Notes under the pieces: model-generated
Seen by the model: the letters and a program-made list of their open reading frames with translations, nothing else
The model's database searches: none
Told to the model about the DNA's origin: nothing
Shown: positions 1-6,780 of the stretch, piece after piece
Numbering within the stretch: position 1 is the first letter of the stretch
Layout: the number at the start of each line of letters is the position of its first letter
NCBI GenBank assembly: GCA_017420625.1
Contig: JAFOIR010000123.1
Location: forward strand, 1-14,116
From: Bacillota bacterium
GTDB lineage: Bacteria > Bacillota_A > Clostridia > Lachnospirales > Bianqueaceae
Reading direction: 5' to 3'
Length of the DNA stretch: 14,116 nt
Position numbers and translations under genes: made by a program

Positions 1-909
1 CTCGTTGACTTCAAGGTCTCCGCGCAGGAAGGCAACCACGAACTTGTCTTCCGCATTCGTCTGGTAGACGACCGCCTTCACGGAATGAAGGGTATCCCCG
101 TGCAGATATTCGACCACTTCCTCGATCGTCTTCTTATCCGGGGTTGCAACCTTGGTTAACGGCATATCTTCCGCGCGGGTGGCGCCTACAATATTCTCGG
201 CTGCTTCCATGTTTGCGCGGTAACCGCACTCGGGGCAGATCACGATGGAGTCTTCACCGATATCCGTCAGCAGCATATATTCATGAGAAACGGAGCCGCC
301 CATCATGCCGGAATCCGACTTGACTGCAATGACCTGCGGCGCACCGGCACGAGCATAGATACGCTCATATGCACGGTAGCAGCGGGCGTAATATGCTTCC
401 AGATCCTCCTGGGAGGTATGGAAGGAATAAGCATCCTTCATGGTAAATTCACGTACCCGGATGAGTCCGGCTCTCGGACGGGCCTCATCACGGAACTTGG
501 TCTGGATCTGGTAGATCATGAACGGATAGCGGTTGTAGGTGCTTGCGTATTCCCGTACCAGCTGGACCGCTGCTTCCTCATGGGTCATGCCAAGGACCAT
601 GGGCGTACCGTTGCGGTCGTCAAAGCGGGCCAGAGTATTGTCGATCGACTGGTAACGGCCGGATTCCATCCAGAGGCTGCCGGGCAGCACAACGGGAAAC
701 AGGACTTCCTGTCCGTCGATCCGGTCCATTTCTTCACGGATGATCTGTTCGATCTTCTGGGTCACACGGCGGGCCGGTGGGAACAGGCTGAAAATACCGT
801 TTGCCACCTGTTTGATATAACCGCCTCGCACCATCAGTGCATGGCTGTCCACTACGCAGTCGGAAGGACGCTCTTTAAACCGTTCTCCCACCAGATTCTT
901 TACTTTCAT
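1..909 (-). CDS. proS: Prolyl-tRNA synthetase, bacterial type (C-terminus cut by window edge)
   Basis: Charges tRNA-Pro with proline in the cytoplasm. The 303 codons visible read from ATG at 909 without a stop to base 1; a full bacterial ProS is about 570 residues, so about half the protein is missing beyond the left edge. Class II synthetase signatures are clear: the GMTHEE stretch (about residues 107-112), motif 2 with KFRDE at 138-142 followed by RVREF and KDAYSF, and GGSVSHEY at about 204-211. From about residue 225 (CPECGY) the bacterial insertion begins, which in this family is the YbaK-like editing domain that hydrolyses Ala-tRNA-Pro. An AGAAAGGGG ribosome binding site lies about 12 nt before the ATG. 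The gene starts 25 nt after the PIN-like gene and is probably co-transcribed with it. No T-box motif was seen upstream. Identification is secure. Confidence 0.96.
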   Translation of the reverse strand, partial: MKVKNLVGERFKERPSDCVVDSHALMVRGGYIKQVANGIFSLFPPARRVTQKIEQIIREEMDRIDGQEVLFPVVLPGSLWMESGRYQSIDNTLARFDDRNGTPMVLGMTHEEAAVQLVREYASTYNRYPFMIYQIQTKFRDEARPRAGLIRVREFTMKDAYSFHTSQEDLEAYYARCYRAYERIYARAGAPQVIAVKSDSGMMGGSVSHEYMLLTDIGEDSIVICPECGYRANMEAAENIVGATRAEDMPLTKVATPDKKTIEEVVEYLHGDTLHSVKAVVYQTNAEDKFVVAFLRGDLEVNE

Positions 910-934
910 GTTGGTTTTAAACCCCTTTCTACTA

Positions 935-1732
935 TTAAAGCTCTTTCTTGATCAGGTTATAATACTTCAGACCGTTCTTCTGACCGTACTTTCCGATGAT
1001 TGCCCGATAGATCACGGATTTTCTCTGCGGCTGCGGATAGAGATCACTCACCTTCTGCCGGATGAAGCTCCGGATGCCGGGATCGACTTTTTCCCGCTCG
1101 AAGATAGCAGAAAGATGGTTGATGAGTTCAGCCGGGGCTTTGGCTTTTTCCCCTTGTTGACCGGGCTGGGTCGGCTGATTCGGCAGAGCCGAAGAGGAAG
1201 ACACCGGAGCACTTGGCTCAGTCATAGAGGCGGCAGATGTCTGTATGTTCTGAACCGGCGCGGCGGATTCTTTTTGTTCTGCTGCCGACTTGACCTTTCT
1301 GGAACCTCTGCGGGATGATGTCTTTTCTGTTGTCTTTTCGGCGTTTTGCTTGGCCGCTTTCTTGGCCTGTTCGGTGTCGACCGTCTGTCGTTCCACCTGA
1401 TAACCTCGGGTCTTCCAGAAATTCACGACTCCGTCATAGTCGTTGTCATTGCTGATAATGATATAGTTTGCGCTCTTGCCAAGATCTGCGATCGCAAATC
1501 CCAGATAGGAGACCAGCAGAAGGTCCAGCGCCTGCTTGCCGGTCTGTGAGCGGATAACCTGCAGTGTCGCCTGCAGTTCGGAAAGCGAATCAAGATCCAG
1601 CTTGGCCGCGTTTGCGGTATACACGATGATCAGCAGATCCCGATCCGTGGTCTGGATGGACTTGATTCCATATTCACGTGTATTCTCAAAATCGATCAGA
1701 TACACGTTTCTTTTGGTATCATATGGTGCCAT
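935..1732 (-). CDS. PIN-like domain protein, predicted ribonuclease, with linker and small C-terminal domain
   Basis: A 265-residue protein with three parts. Residues 1-113 look like a PIN-like/NYN-like nuclease fold: a beta strand ending in acidic YLIDFENT (D14, E16), a middle ALDLLLVSYLG segment (D70), and SNDNDYDG (D96, D98, D100) after a hydrophobic strand, the usual arrangement of acidic metal ligands. Residues about 114-200 are a low-complexity linker rich in Ala, Lys, Ser, Pro and Gln. Residues about 201-265 form a short basic helical domain of unknown role, possibly nucleic-acid binding. No signal peptide or membrane segment is visible, so it should be cytoplasmic. A GTAGGAGT ribosome binding site precedes the ATG. 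It lies 25 nt upstream of proS in the same direction, which hints at an RNA-related job, but the substrate cannot be read from sequence. The PIN-like assignment is by motif only. Confidence 0.75.
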   Translation of the reverse strand: MAPYDTKRNVYLIDFENTREYGIKSIQTTDRDLLIIVYTANAAKLDLDSLSELQATLQVIRSQTGKQALDLLLVSYLGFAIADLGKSANYIIISNDNDYDGVVNFWKTRGYQVERQTVDTEQAKKAAKQNAEKTTEKTSSRRGSRKVKSAAEQKESAAPVQNIQTSAASMTEPSAPVSSSSALPNQPTQPGQQGEKAKAPAELINHLSAIFEREKVDPGIRSFIRQKVSDLYPQPQRKSVIYRAIIGKYGQKNGLKYYNLIKKEL

Positions 1733-1806
1733 ATATACTTACTCCTACATATTGATTCAAACCAATGTTTTTTCTTGATTTAATAGATAAGGATACCACA
1801 AATCAG

Positions 1807-1848
1807 AAAAAAAAGAAAGGGGCAAGCCTGTTTTATCATAAACCCCTC
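1807..1848 (-). promoter_or_regulatory. Possible leader hairpin with T-tract upstream of the PIN-like gene
   Basis: Read on the minus strand, GGGG (complement of 1843-1846) can pair with CCCC (complement of 1819-1822) across a loop of about 20 nt, and is followed by TTTC and eight T residues (complement of 1807-1814). This is the shape of a weak intrinsic terminator or attenuator about 75 nt before the PIN-like start codon. The stem is only 4-5 bp and the loop is long, so it may be chance. No T-box consensus was found beside it. Confidence 0.25.
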
Positions 1849-1855
1849 AGAAACA

Positions 1856-1869
1856 TGAATATTTATTCA
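1856..1869. promoter_or_regulatory. Perfect ARG box (ArgR/AhrC operator), isolated upstream copy
   Basis: The 14-mer TGAATATTTATTCA matches the ARG box core TGAAT-WWWW-ATTCA at every position. It sits 187 nt before the argC ribosome binding site and 124 nt before the divergent PIN-like start. Its centre is 114 bp, nearly eleven helical turns, from the box at 1970-1983, so it lies on about the same DNA face. No good partner box is found 21 bp to either side, and it overlaps no promoter that I can recognise. A looping or auxiliary operator is the simplest reading; control of the divergent genes is an alternative. Confidence 0.8.
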
Positions 1870-1969
1870 TTGTCTGGCATGTCTTGCCGCCTTCCCGCAA
1901 AATTATGCACAAAGCCGAAAATAAAAGGCGTTTTTCATTGGCCTATTTCCACGAAAATGGAAAATTCAA

Positions 1970-1983
1970 TGAATATTTATTGA
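1970..1983. promoter_or_regulatory. ARG box overlapping the argC -35 element
   Basis: TGAATATTTATTGA differs from the ARG box core in one position. It ends inside the TTGACT -35 hexamer (1980-1985), so a bound ArgR hexamer would block RNA polymerase. A weaker second box is centred exactly 21 bp downstream, the spacing expected for two boxes bound by one hexamer. Confidence 0.85.
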
Positions 1984-2008
1984 CTATCGAGGAAAATTAT
2001 TGCATAAT
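1980..2008 (+). promoter_or_regulatory. Sigma-A type promoter of the arginine operon
   Basis: TTGACT at 1980-1985 (5 of 6 to consensus) and CATAAT at 2003-2008 (5 of 6) are separated by exactly 17 bp. The predicted transcript start at about 2015 leaves a leader of about 24 nt before the argC ATG at 2039, just enough for the GAGGAG ribosome binding site, so there is no room for a leader attenuator or riboswitch. ARG boxes overlap both hexamers, giving repression by arginine. Confidence 0.85.
1991..2004. promoter_or_regulatory. Degenerate second ARG box in the argC promoter spacer
   Basis: GGAAAATTATTGCA matches six of the ten fixed ARG box positions and all four W positions. Taken alone it would not be called, but its centre is 21 bp from the centre of the good box at 1970-1983, the classical tandem-box spacing, and it covers the promoter spacer and the first bases of the -10 element. 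Confidence 0.5.
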
Positions 2009-2038
2009 GGATGTCACCATTTACATGAGGAGTCTACT

Positions 2039-2953
2039 ATGGTCAAAGTATTTATCGACGGCAGTGCCGGCACCACCGGCCTTCGGATCCGACAGCGGCT
2101 GGAAAGCCGGCAGGATCTTTCACTGCTCAGCCTTTCAGAGGAAAAACGAAAAGAGCTTTCCGCAAGAAAAGAGATGCTGAATGCCTGTGATGTCGCCTTC
2201 CTGTGTCTGCCGGATGCCGCGGCGATCGAAGCCGTCTCATTGATTGAAAACCCCGATGTCATCGTTCTCGACACCTCGACCGCGCATCGAACGGATCCTG
2301 AATGGACCTATGGCTTCCCCGAGCTTTCCGAAAACCATCGTCAGGCGATCATTCATTCAAAGCGTATTGCCGTGCCCGGCTGTCATGCATCCGGATTTAT
2401 TGCCCTGATCTATCCGTTGGTCGCTGCCGGTCTTATTGCAAAAGATACTTTCCTCGCCGCTACTTCTCTTACTGGTTATTCCGGCGGCGGCAAGAAGATG
2501 ATCGCTCAGTATGAAGACCCCGAAAGACCCGTGACCTACGATTCTCCGAGACAGTACGCCCTTACCCAGATGCATAAGCACCTGCCGGAAATGGTCAAAG
2601 TCACAGGTCTTCAGATCGCACCCGCTTTTTCCCCTATCGTCGCTGACTTCTACAGCGGCATGGAAGTGACGATCCCGCTCCTTACCGATCAGATCGATGA
2701 AATCAAAAAGATTTACCAGAATCTTTATCAGGGACCGATCGTATCTTTTTCAAACGAAGCTCCATCCGACGGATTTCTCGCCGCAAACGAACTGTTCGGC
2801 AAAGATTCCATGAAGATCCAGGTCTTCGGCAATCAGGAACGCGTACTGCTTTCCGCGCTCTTTGACAACCTGGGCAAGGGCGCTTCCGGCGCCGCCATCG
2901 AGTGCATGAATCTGGCACTGGGATTGCCGGACAAAACCGGTCTGGTGCTGTAA
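2039..2953 (+). CDS. argC: N-acetyl-gamma-glutamyl-phosphate reductase, short type 2 form
   Basis: Third enzyme of ornithine synthesis: NADPH-dependent reduction of N-acetylglutamyl 5-phosphate to the semialdehyde. The 304-residue protein begins with a Rossmann strand and dinucleotide loop (FIDGSAGTTGL, residues 5-15). The catalytic cysteine is Cys115 in PGCHASGF; the commoner motif is PGCYPTG, so the three residues after His-Ala-Ser vary. TAHRTDPEW (81-89) and SGYSGGGK match the shorter type 2 ArgC (argC_other) rather than the 340-350-residue type 1. I chose the ATG at 2039 because GAGGAG lies 6 nt upstream and because an earlier in-frame ATG at 2000 falls inside the promoter, before the predicted transcript start. 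First gene of the operon; 49 nt separate it from the GNAT gene. Confidence 0.93.
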   Translation: MVKVFIDGSAGTTGLRIRQRLESRQDLSLLSLSEEKRKELSARKEMLNACDVAFLCLPDAAAIEAVSLIENPDVIVLDTSTAHRTDPEWTYGFPELSENHRQAIIHSKRIAVPGCHASGFIALIYPLVAAGLIAKDTFLAATSLTGYSGGGKKMIAQYEDPERPVTYDSPRQYALTQMHKHLPEMVKVTGLQIAPAFSPIVADFYSGMEVTIPLLTDQIDEIKKIYQNLYQGPIVSFSNEAPSDGFLAANELFGKDSMKIQVFGNQERVLLSALFDNLGKGASGAAIECMNLALGLPDKTGLVL

Positions 2954-3002
2954 AGCCGTCAGAGAATCGACACACAAATCATTACCTAAAGAAGGAACAG
3001 CT

Positions 3003-3458
3003 ATGGAACCATTCACCCTCCACCCCATGACCATCGAAGACTACGATGAAGTCAAAGATCTCTGGATGAGCATCAAAGGCTTTGCCATCCGCAGTATCGA
3101 CGATTCCCGGGAAGGTATCGAGCGTTTTCTGAAACGCAATTCTTCCACCTCGGTCATTGCCCGATGCGAAGGAAAACTCGTCGGTGCGATCCTCTGCGGC
3201 CATGACGGACGAAGAGGCAGTCTCTATCATGTGTGCGTACGAGAAGGCTATCGGCGAAGAGGGATCGGAAAGGCAATGGTTACGTACTGTATGCGTGCCC
3301 TTCAGGCAGAAGAGATCAGCAACGTCTCACTGATCGCCTTCACCACCAATGATGTCGGCAATGCCTTCTGGAAAGAGATCGGATGGAAGAAGCGGCCGGA
3401 TTTCAACTATTACAGTTTCGTACTCAATGAAGCGAATATCATTCGCTTCAATCAATAA
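3003..3458 (+). CDS. GNAT-family N-acetyltransferase inside the arginine operon
   Basis: A 151-residue single-domain GNAT protein. Acetyl-CoA binding motif A is visible as VREGYRRRGIGKA (residues 79-91, the R-x-x-G-x-G/A loop), preceded by the beta-4 strand LYHVCV and followed by the motif B-like segment FTTNDVGNAFWKEIGW (113-128) typical of YpeA/RimI-like members. It lies 49 nt after argC and 15 nt before argJ, with its own AAGAAGGA ribosome binding site, so it is co-expressed with the acetylated-ornithine pathway and under the same ArgR control. The substrate is not readable from sequence. Given the context, N-acetylation of glutamate (an ArgA-like priming role) is plausible, but a protein or metabolite acetyltransferase is equally possible. 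The GNAT fold is certain; the role is inference. Confidence 0.88.
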   Translation: MEPFTLHPMTIEDYDEVKDLWMSIKGFAIRSIDDSREGIERFLKRNSSTSVIARCEGKLVGAILCGHDGRRGSLYHVCVREGYRRRGIGKAMVTYCMRALQAEEISNVSLIAFTTNDVGNAFWKEIGWKKRPDFNYYSFVLNEANIIRFNQ

Positions 3459-3473
3459 AACGAGGTAATCCCC

Positions 3474-4700
3474 ATGATGAAAATCATCTCCGGCGGCGTG
3501 ACCGCCCCGAAAGGTTTCGAAGCAGCCGGTATCGAAGCCGGCATCAAATATGAAAACCGCAAGGATATGGCGCTCATCTATTCGACGCTTCCCTGCATTG
3601 CCGCCGGTACCTTCACCAGCAATGTCGTCAAAGCCGCCCCGGTGAAATGGGACAAAAAGCTGATCGAAGAAAGTCCGTATATTCAGGCTGTCGTCGTCAA
3701 CACCGGCATTGCCAATGCCGGAACCGGCAAAGACGGCATGGCATGTACAGAAGAAACCGCCAAAACAACGGCAGAAGCCCTCGGCCTTCCCACGGAAGCC
3801 GTACTGGTCGGCTCGACCGGCGTCATCGGACCGCTTCTTCCCATGGACCGGATCACAGCCGGGATCGGGAAACTCGTCGCCGCCAAAGCCGCGACTTTCC
3901 AGGCGGGCGCCGACGCAGCCAGAGCGATCATGACCACGGATACCCATCCCAAAGAGTTCGCGGTTCAGCTGGACATCGACGGAACGACCGTCACACTCGG
4001 CGTGATCTCCAAGGGATCCGGCATGATCCATCCCAACATGTGCACCATGCTGAGCTTTGTCGCTACGGACGCAGTTATCTCAAAACAGACCCTGACGGCT
4101 CTGGTCAAGGAAGATGTCAAAAGCACCTACAATATGATCTCCGTCGACGGTGATACCTCGACCAACGATACCTTTGTGGTTCTGGCCAACGGCGCTGCCG
4201 GCAACCCGGAGATCCTTCCCGGAACCAAAGCGTATGAAGCCTTCAAAGAAGCTCTCCATACGGTCAACGAGCATCAGGCCAAAGCGCTTGCCGGCGACGG
4301 CGAAGGCGCGACCGCGCTCGTGGAGTGTCAGGTCACAGGGGCCGACACACTGGAAAACGCCCGGATCCTCGCCAAATCGGTCATCTCCTCCAGCCTCACC
4401 AAGGCGGCCATCTTCGGCCATGACGCCAACTGGGGCCGGATCCTCTGTGCGATGGGTTATTCCGGTGCGATATTTGATCCGGACAACCTGGCGATCTGGA
4501 TCGAAGGAGGCGGAAAGAAGATCCTCATCTGCGAAAACGGCATTGGCCAGGATTACAGCGAAGAAGAAGCCACCGGGATCCTTTCACAGAAAGAGGTCAG
4601 GATCATCTGCGATATGAAGATGGGTATGGAAACAGCCACTGCCTGGGGCTGCGATCTTTCCTATGAATATGTCCGGATCAACGGCGATTACCGAAGCTAA
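3474..4700 (+). CDS. argJ: Glutamate N-acetyltransferase / ornithine acetyltransferase
   Basis: Transfers the acetyl group from N-acetylornithine to glutamate, recycling acetyl through the pathway; some members also use acetyl-CoA (bifunctional), which cannot be told here. The 408-residue protein shows the N-terminal GGVTAPKGF, the oxyanion-hole segment GSTGVIG (113-119), and the self-cleavage site KGSGMIHPNMCTML, in which Thr191 is the nucleophile that becomes the N-terminus of the beta chain. The residue before it is Cys190, where Ala is usual. The C-terminus YVRINGDYRS matches the family end. A CGAGG ribosome binding site is 8 nt before the ATG at 3474; a second ATG follows directly. Fourteen to twenty nt separate it from both neighbours in the operon. 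Confidence 0.96.
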   Translation: MMKIISGGVTAPKGFEAAGIEAGIKYENRKDMALIYSTLPCIAAGTFTSNVVKAAPVKWDKKLIEESPYIQAVVVNTGIANAGTGKDGMACTEETAKTTAEALGLPTEAVLVGSTGVIGPLLPMDRITAGIGKLVAAKAATFQAGADAARAIMTTDTHPKEFAVQLDIDGTTVTLGVISKGSGMIHPNMCTMLSFVATDAVISKQTLTALVKEDVKSTYNMISVDGDTSTNDTFVVLANGAAGNPEILPGTKAYEAFKEALHTVNEHQAKALAGDGEGATALVECQVTGADTLENARILAKSVISSSLTKAAIFGHDANWGRILCAMGYSGAIFDPDNLAIWIEGGGKKILICENGIGQDYSEEEATGILSQKEVRIICDMKMGMETATAWGCDLSYEYVRINGDYRS

Positions 4701-4719
4701 ATCGAGGAGGAAGACAGAT

Positions 4720-5565
4720 ATGGACAATGCAAAACGCGCACAGGTTCTGACCGAAGCGCTCCCTTATATACAGGAATATGCCGGCAAGATCGTCGTCGTC
4801 AAATACGGCGGCAATGCTATGAAAAACCCGGAGCTGAAAAAAGCTGTGATGGGTGATATCGTGCTCCTCTCGATGATCGGCGTAAAAGTCGTTGTCGTAC
4901 ACGGCGGCGGCCCGGAGATCTCGGACATGCTGAAAAAGACCGGCAAACAGTCAGAATTTATCGACGGACTTCGCGTAACCGATGACGAGACCATGGACAT
5001 CGTTCAGATGGTACTCTCCGGCAAGGTCGGCAAGGATCTGGTCAGCCTGGTGCAGTCGATCGGAGGAAAAGCGATCGGCATATCCGGTGTAGACGCCGGT
5101 ATCATCGAAGCAAAAGTGCTCGATGAACGGCTTGGAAATGTCGGCGAGATCACTGCGATCAACACGAAGCCGGTACTGGATCTTCTGGATCTTGGCTATA
5201 TCCCCGTCATTTCTACCATTGCCGGTGATAAATCCGGCAACCGCTACAACATCAACGCGGATACCGCCGCTGCTCAGATCGCCGGAAGACTCAGCGCAGA
5301 AAGCATGCTGGCGATGACCGACATCGCCGGACTGATGAAAGACAAAGATGATCCATCCACACTCATTCCCACCGTCCGGATCGAGCAGGTTCCGGGCTTC
5401 ATTGAGAGGGGAATCATCTCCGGCGGAATGATCCCGAAAGTACAGTCCTGCGTCGAAGCGATCGAGCACGGTGTGAAGAAAGTCTTTATCATCGACGGTC
5501 GTGTCCCCCACTCCATCCTGATGGAACTTCTGACGGATGAAGGTCTCGGAACCATGTTTATCTAA
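4720..5565 (+). CDS. argB: Acetylglutamate kinase, arginine-sensitive type
   Basis: Phosphorylates N-acetylglutamate with ATP, the second and usually controlling step. The 281-residue amino acid kinase has KYGGNAM (K28) and HGGGPEI (61-67) for phosphate and substrate binding and a late SGGMIPK segment for ATP binding. Before the first strand there is an N-terminal helix with ALPYIQEYAGK (13-23), and the C-terminus has the form ELLTDEGLGTM; both are features of hexameric kinases inhibited by arginine and absent from the E. coli enzyme. Feedback inhibition by arginine is therefore inferred. The ATG at 4720 is preceded by a strong GAGGAGGAAG ribosome binding site; a longer reading from 4663 would overlap argJ and is rejected. 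It lies 19 nt after argJ and 15 nt before argD. Confidence 0.96.
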   Translation: MDNAKRAQVLTEALPYIQEYAGKIVVVKYGGNAMKNPELKKAVMGDIVLLSMIGVKVVVVHGGGPEISDMLKKTGKQSEFIDGLRVTDDETMDIVQMVLSGKVGKDLVSLVQSIGGKAIGISGVDAGIIEAKVLDERLGNVGEITAINTKPVLDLLDLGYIPVISTIAGDKSGNRYNINADTAAAQIAGRLSAESMLAMTDIAGLMKDKDDPSTLIPTVRIEQVPGFIERGIISGGMIPKVQSCVEAIEHGVKKVFIIDGRVPHSILMELLTDEGLGTMFI

Positions 5566-5580
5566 TGAGGAGAGAAACTT

Positions 5581-6747
5581 ATGAATATTCAGCAAATCGA
5601 TCAAACTTACGTTGCTTCCACCTACGGCCGCATGCCTGTTGCTCTTGTCAAAGGGAAGGGCGCGCTCGCCTGGGATGAAAACGGGAAGGAATACATCGAT
5701 CTCGGTGCCGGGATCGCCGTCAACTCTTTCGGTTATTCGGATGATGCCTGGGTTCAGGCCGTAACGGAGCAGCTGGGGAAGATCTCCCACACTTCGAACC
5801 TCTACTATACTTCACCGGATGCCCTGCTTGCGAAGATGCTCTGTGAAAAGACCGGAATGAAAAAAGTCTTCTTTGGCAATTCCGGCGCAGAGGCCAATGA
5901 ATGTGCCATCAAAACTGCCCGTAAATGGGCTTATGATCAATACGGTGACGAAAGTCACAGCACGATCATTACCCTGAAAAACAGCTTCCACGGCCGTACG
6001 ATCGCGACCCTCGCTGCCACCGGTCAGGATAAATTCCATACACACTTCGGTCCTTTCCCCGGCGGATTTGTTTATGCAACCCCGGAAGATCCGGAGGAAC
6101 TGGAAAAGCTGGCTTCGGAAAACAACTGCTGCGCGATTATGATCGAGCTTGTACAAGGCGAAGGCGGTGTCGTTCCGCTCTCCAAAGCCTATGTCGAAGC
6201 TGTCGTGAAGACCGCCGAAAAACACGGCCTTCTAATCATCGATGATGAAGTCCAGACTGGCAACGGCCGTACCGGTACCCTTTATACCTATATGCAGTAC
6301 GGTTTCATGCCGGACATCGTCTCGACTGCCAAAGGCCTGGGCGGCGGACTTCCGATCGGTGCCTGCCTCCTGGGCGAAAAAGTGAAAAATACATTAACGC
6401 CCGGCTCTCATGGTTCCACCTTTGGCGGCAACCCCGTCAGCTGTGCCGGTGCACTCTCGATCCTTTCCCGGATCGATGAAGACCTGCTCGCTTCCGTCCG
6501 TGCCAAATCCGATTACATTTTCCAGGCTCTCACCGGAGCCAAAGGCGTACAGTCTGTTACCGGCCTTGGTCTGATGATCGGTATCGCCTGCGACAAGCCC
6601 GTCGGAGAGATCCTTTCCGGCTGTCTTGCGAATGGTGTGATCGTTCTTTCCGCCCACGATAAAGTTCGCCTGCTGCCGCCGCTTTCCATCTCGATGGAGC
6701 AGCTCAGCAAGGCTGTTGATGTACTCAAAAAGGTCATTGCCGAATAA
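5581..6747 (+). CDS. argD: Acetylornithine aminotransferase
   Basis: Class III PLP-dependent aminotransferase converting N-acetylglutamate semialdehyde and glutamate to N-acetylornithine. The 388 residues match the usual length. Visible landmarks are NSGAEANE (100-107, phosphate binding of PLP), SFHGRT (135-140), the DDEVQTG stretch (221-227) with the Asp that contacts the PLP ring nitrogen, and STAKGLGGGLP, in which Lys251 is the Schiff-base lysine. TFGGNPV follows at about 280-286 as expected. An ATGAGGAGAG ribosome binding site lies just after the argB stop. Class III members with this pattern can also act on succinyl-diaminopimelate or other omega-amino acids, but the position between argB and carB settles the arginine role. 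Confidence 0.95.
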   Translation: MNIQQIDQTYVASTYGRMPVALVKGKGALAWDENGKEYIDLGAGIAVNSFGYSDDAWVQAVTEQLGKISHTSNLYYTSPDALLAKMLCEKTGMKKVFFGNSGAEANECAIKTARKWAYDQYGDESHSTIITLKNSFHGRTIATLAATGQDKFHTHFGPFPGGFVYATPEDPEELEKLASENNCCAIMIELVQGEGGVVPLSKAYVEAVVKTAEKHGLLIIDDEVQTGNGRTGTLYTYMQYGFMPDIVSTAKGLGGGLPIGACLLGEKVKNTLTPGSHGSTFGGNPVSCAGALSILSRIDEDLLASVRAKSDYIFQALTGAKGVQSVTGLGLMIGIACDKPVGEILSGCLANGVIVLSAHDKVRLLPPLSISMEQLSKAVDVLKKVIAE

Positions 6748-6780
6748 TTCATTCCGGTTTCTTTGGAAGAAGGTGTTTTT

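Larger units (their letters stand above)
1733..2038. other. Divergent intergenic region between the PIN-like gene and argC
   Basis: This 306-nt AT-rich stretch holds no credible gene. It contains the argC promoter and its ARG boxes on the right side (1970-2008), an isolated perfect ARG box at 1856-1869, and a possible minus-strand hairpin with a T-tract at 1807-1848. The 13-mer ATGAATATTTATT occurs twice as a direct repeat, at 1855-1867 and 1969-1981. A convincing promoter for the minus-strand PIN-like gene was not found; the best match, TTCTGA and TATTAA 17 nt apart on the minus strand around 1780-1810, is weak. Confidence 0.8.

Noticed and set aside
283..951. Plus-strand open frame of 222 codons opposite proS
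   Set aside because: It is antisense to a certain ProS coding region and has no supporting motifs.
1902..2008. ATTATGCA at 1902-1909 and its reverse complement TGCATAAT at 2001-2008
   Set aside because: The second copy is part of the argC -10 element; an 8-bp match 91 bp away in AT-rich DNA is not persuasive as a separate feature.
2000..2038. In-frame ATG at 2000 that would lengthen ArgC by 13 residues
   Set aside because: It lies within the predicted promoter, upstream of the likely transcript start, has no ribosome binding site, and the added residues do not match ArgC.
1733..2038. T-box leader for proS
   Set aside because: No AGGGTGGNACCGCG-like T-box sequence is present on the minus strand of this region.
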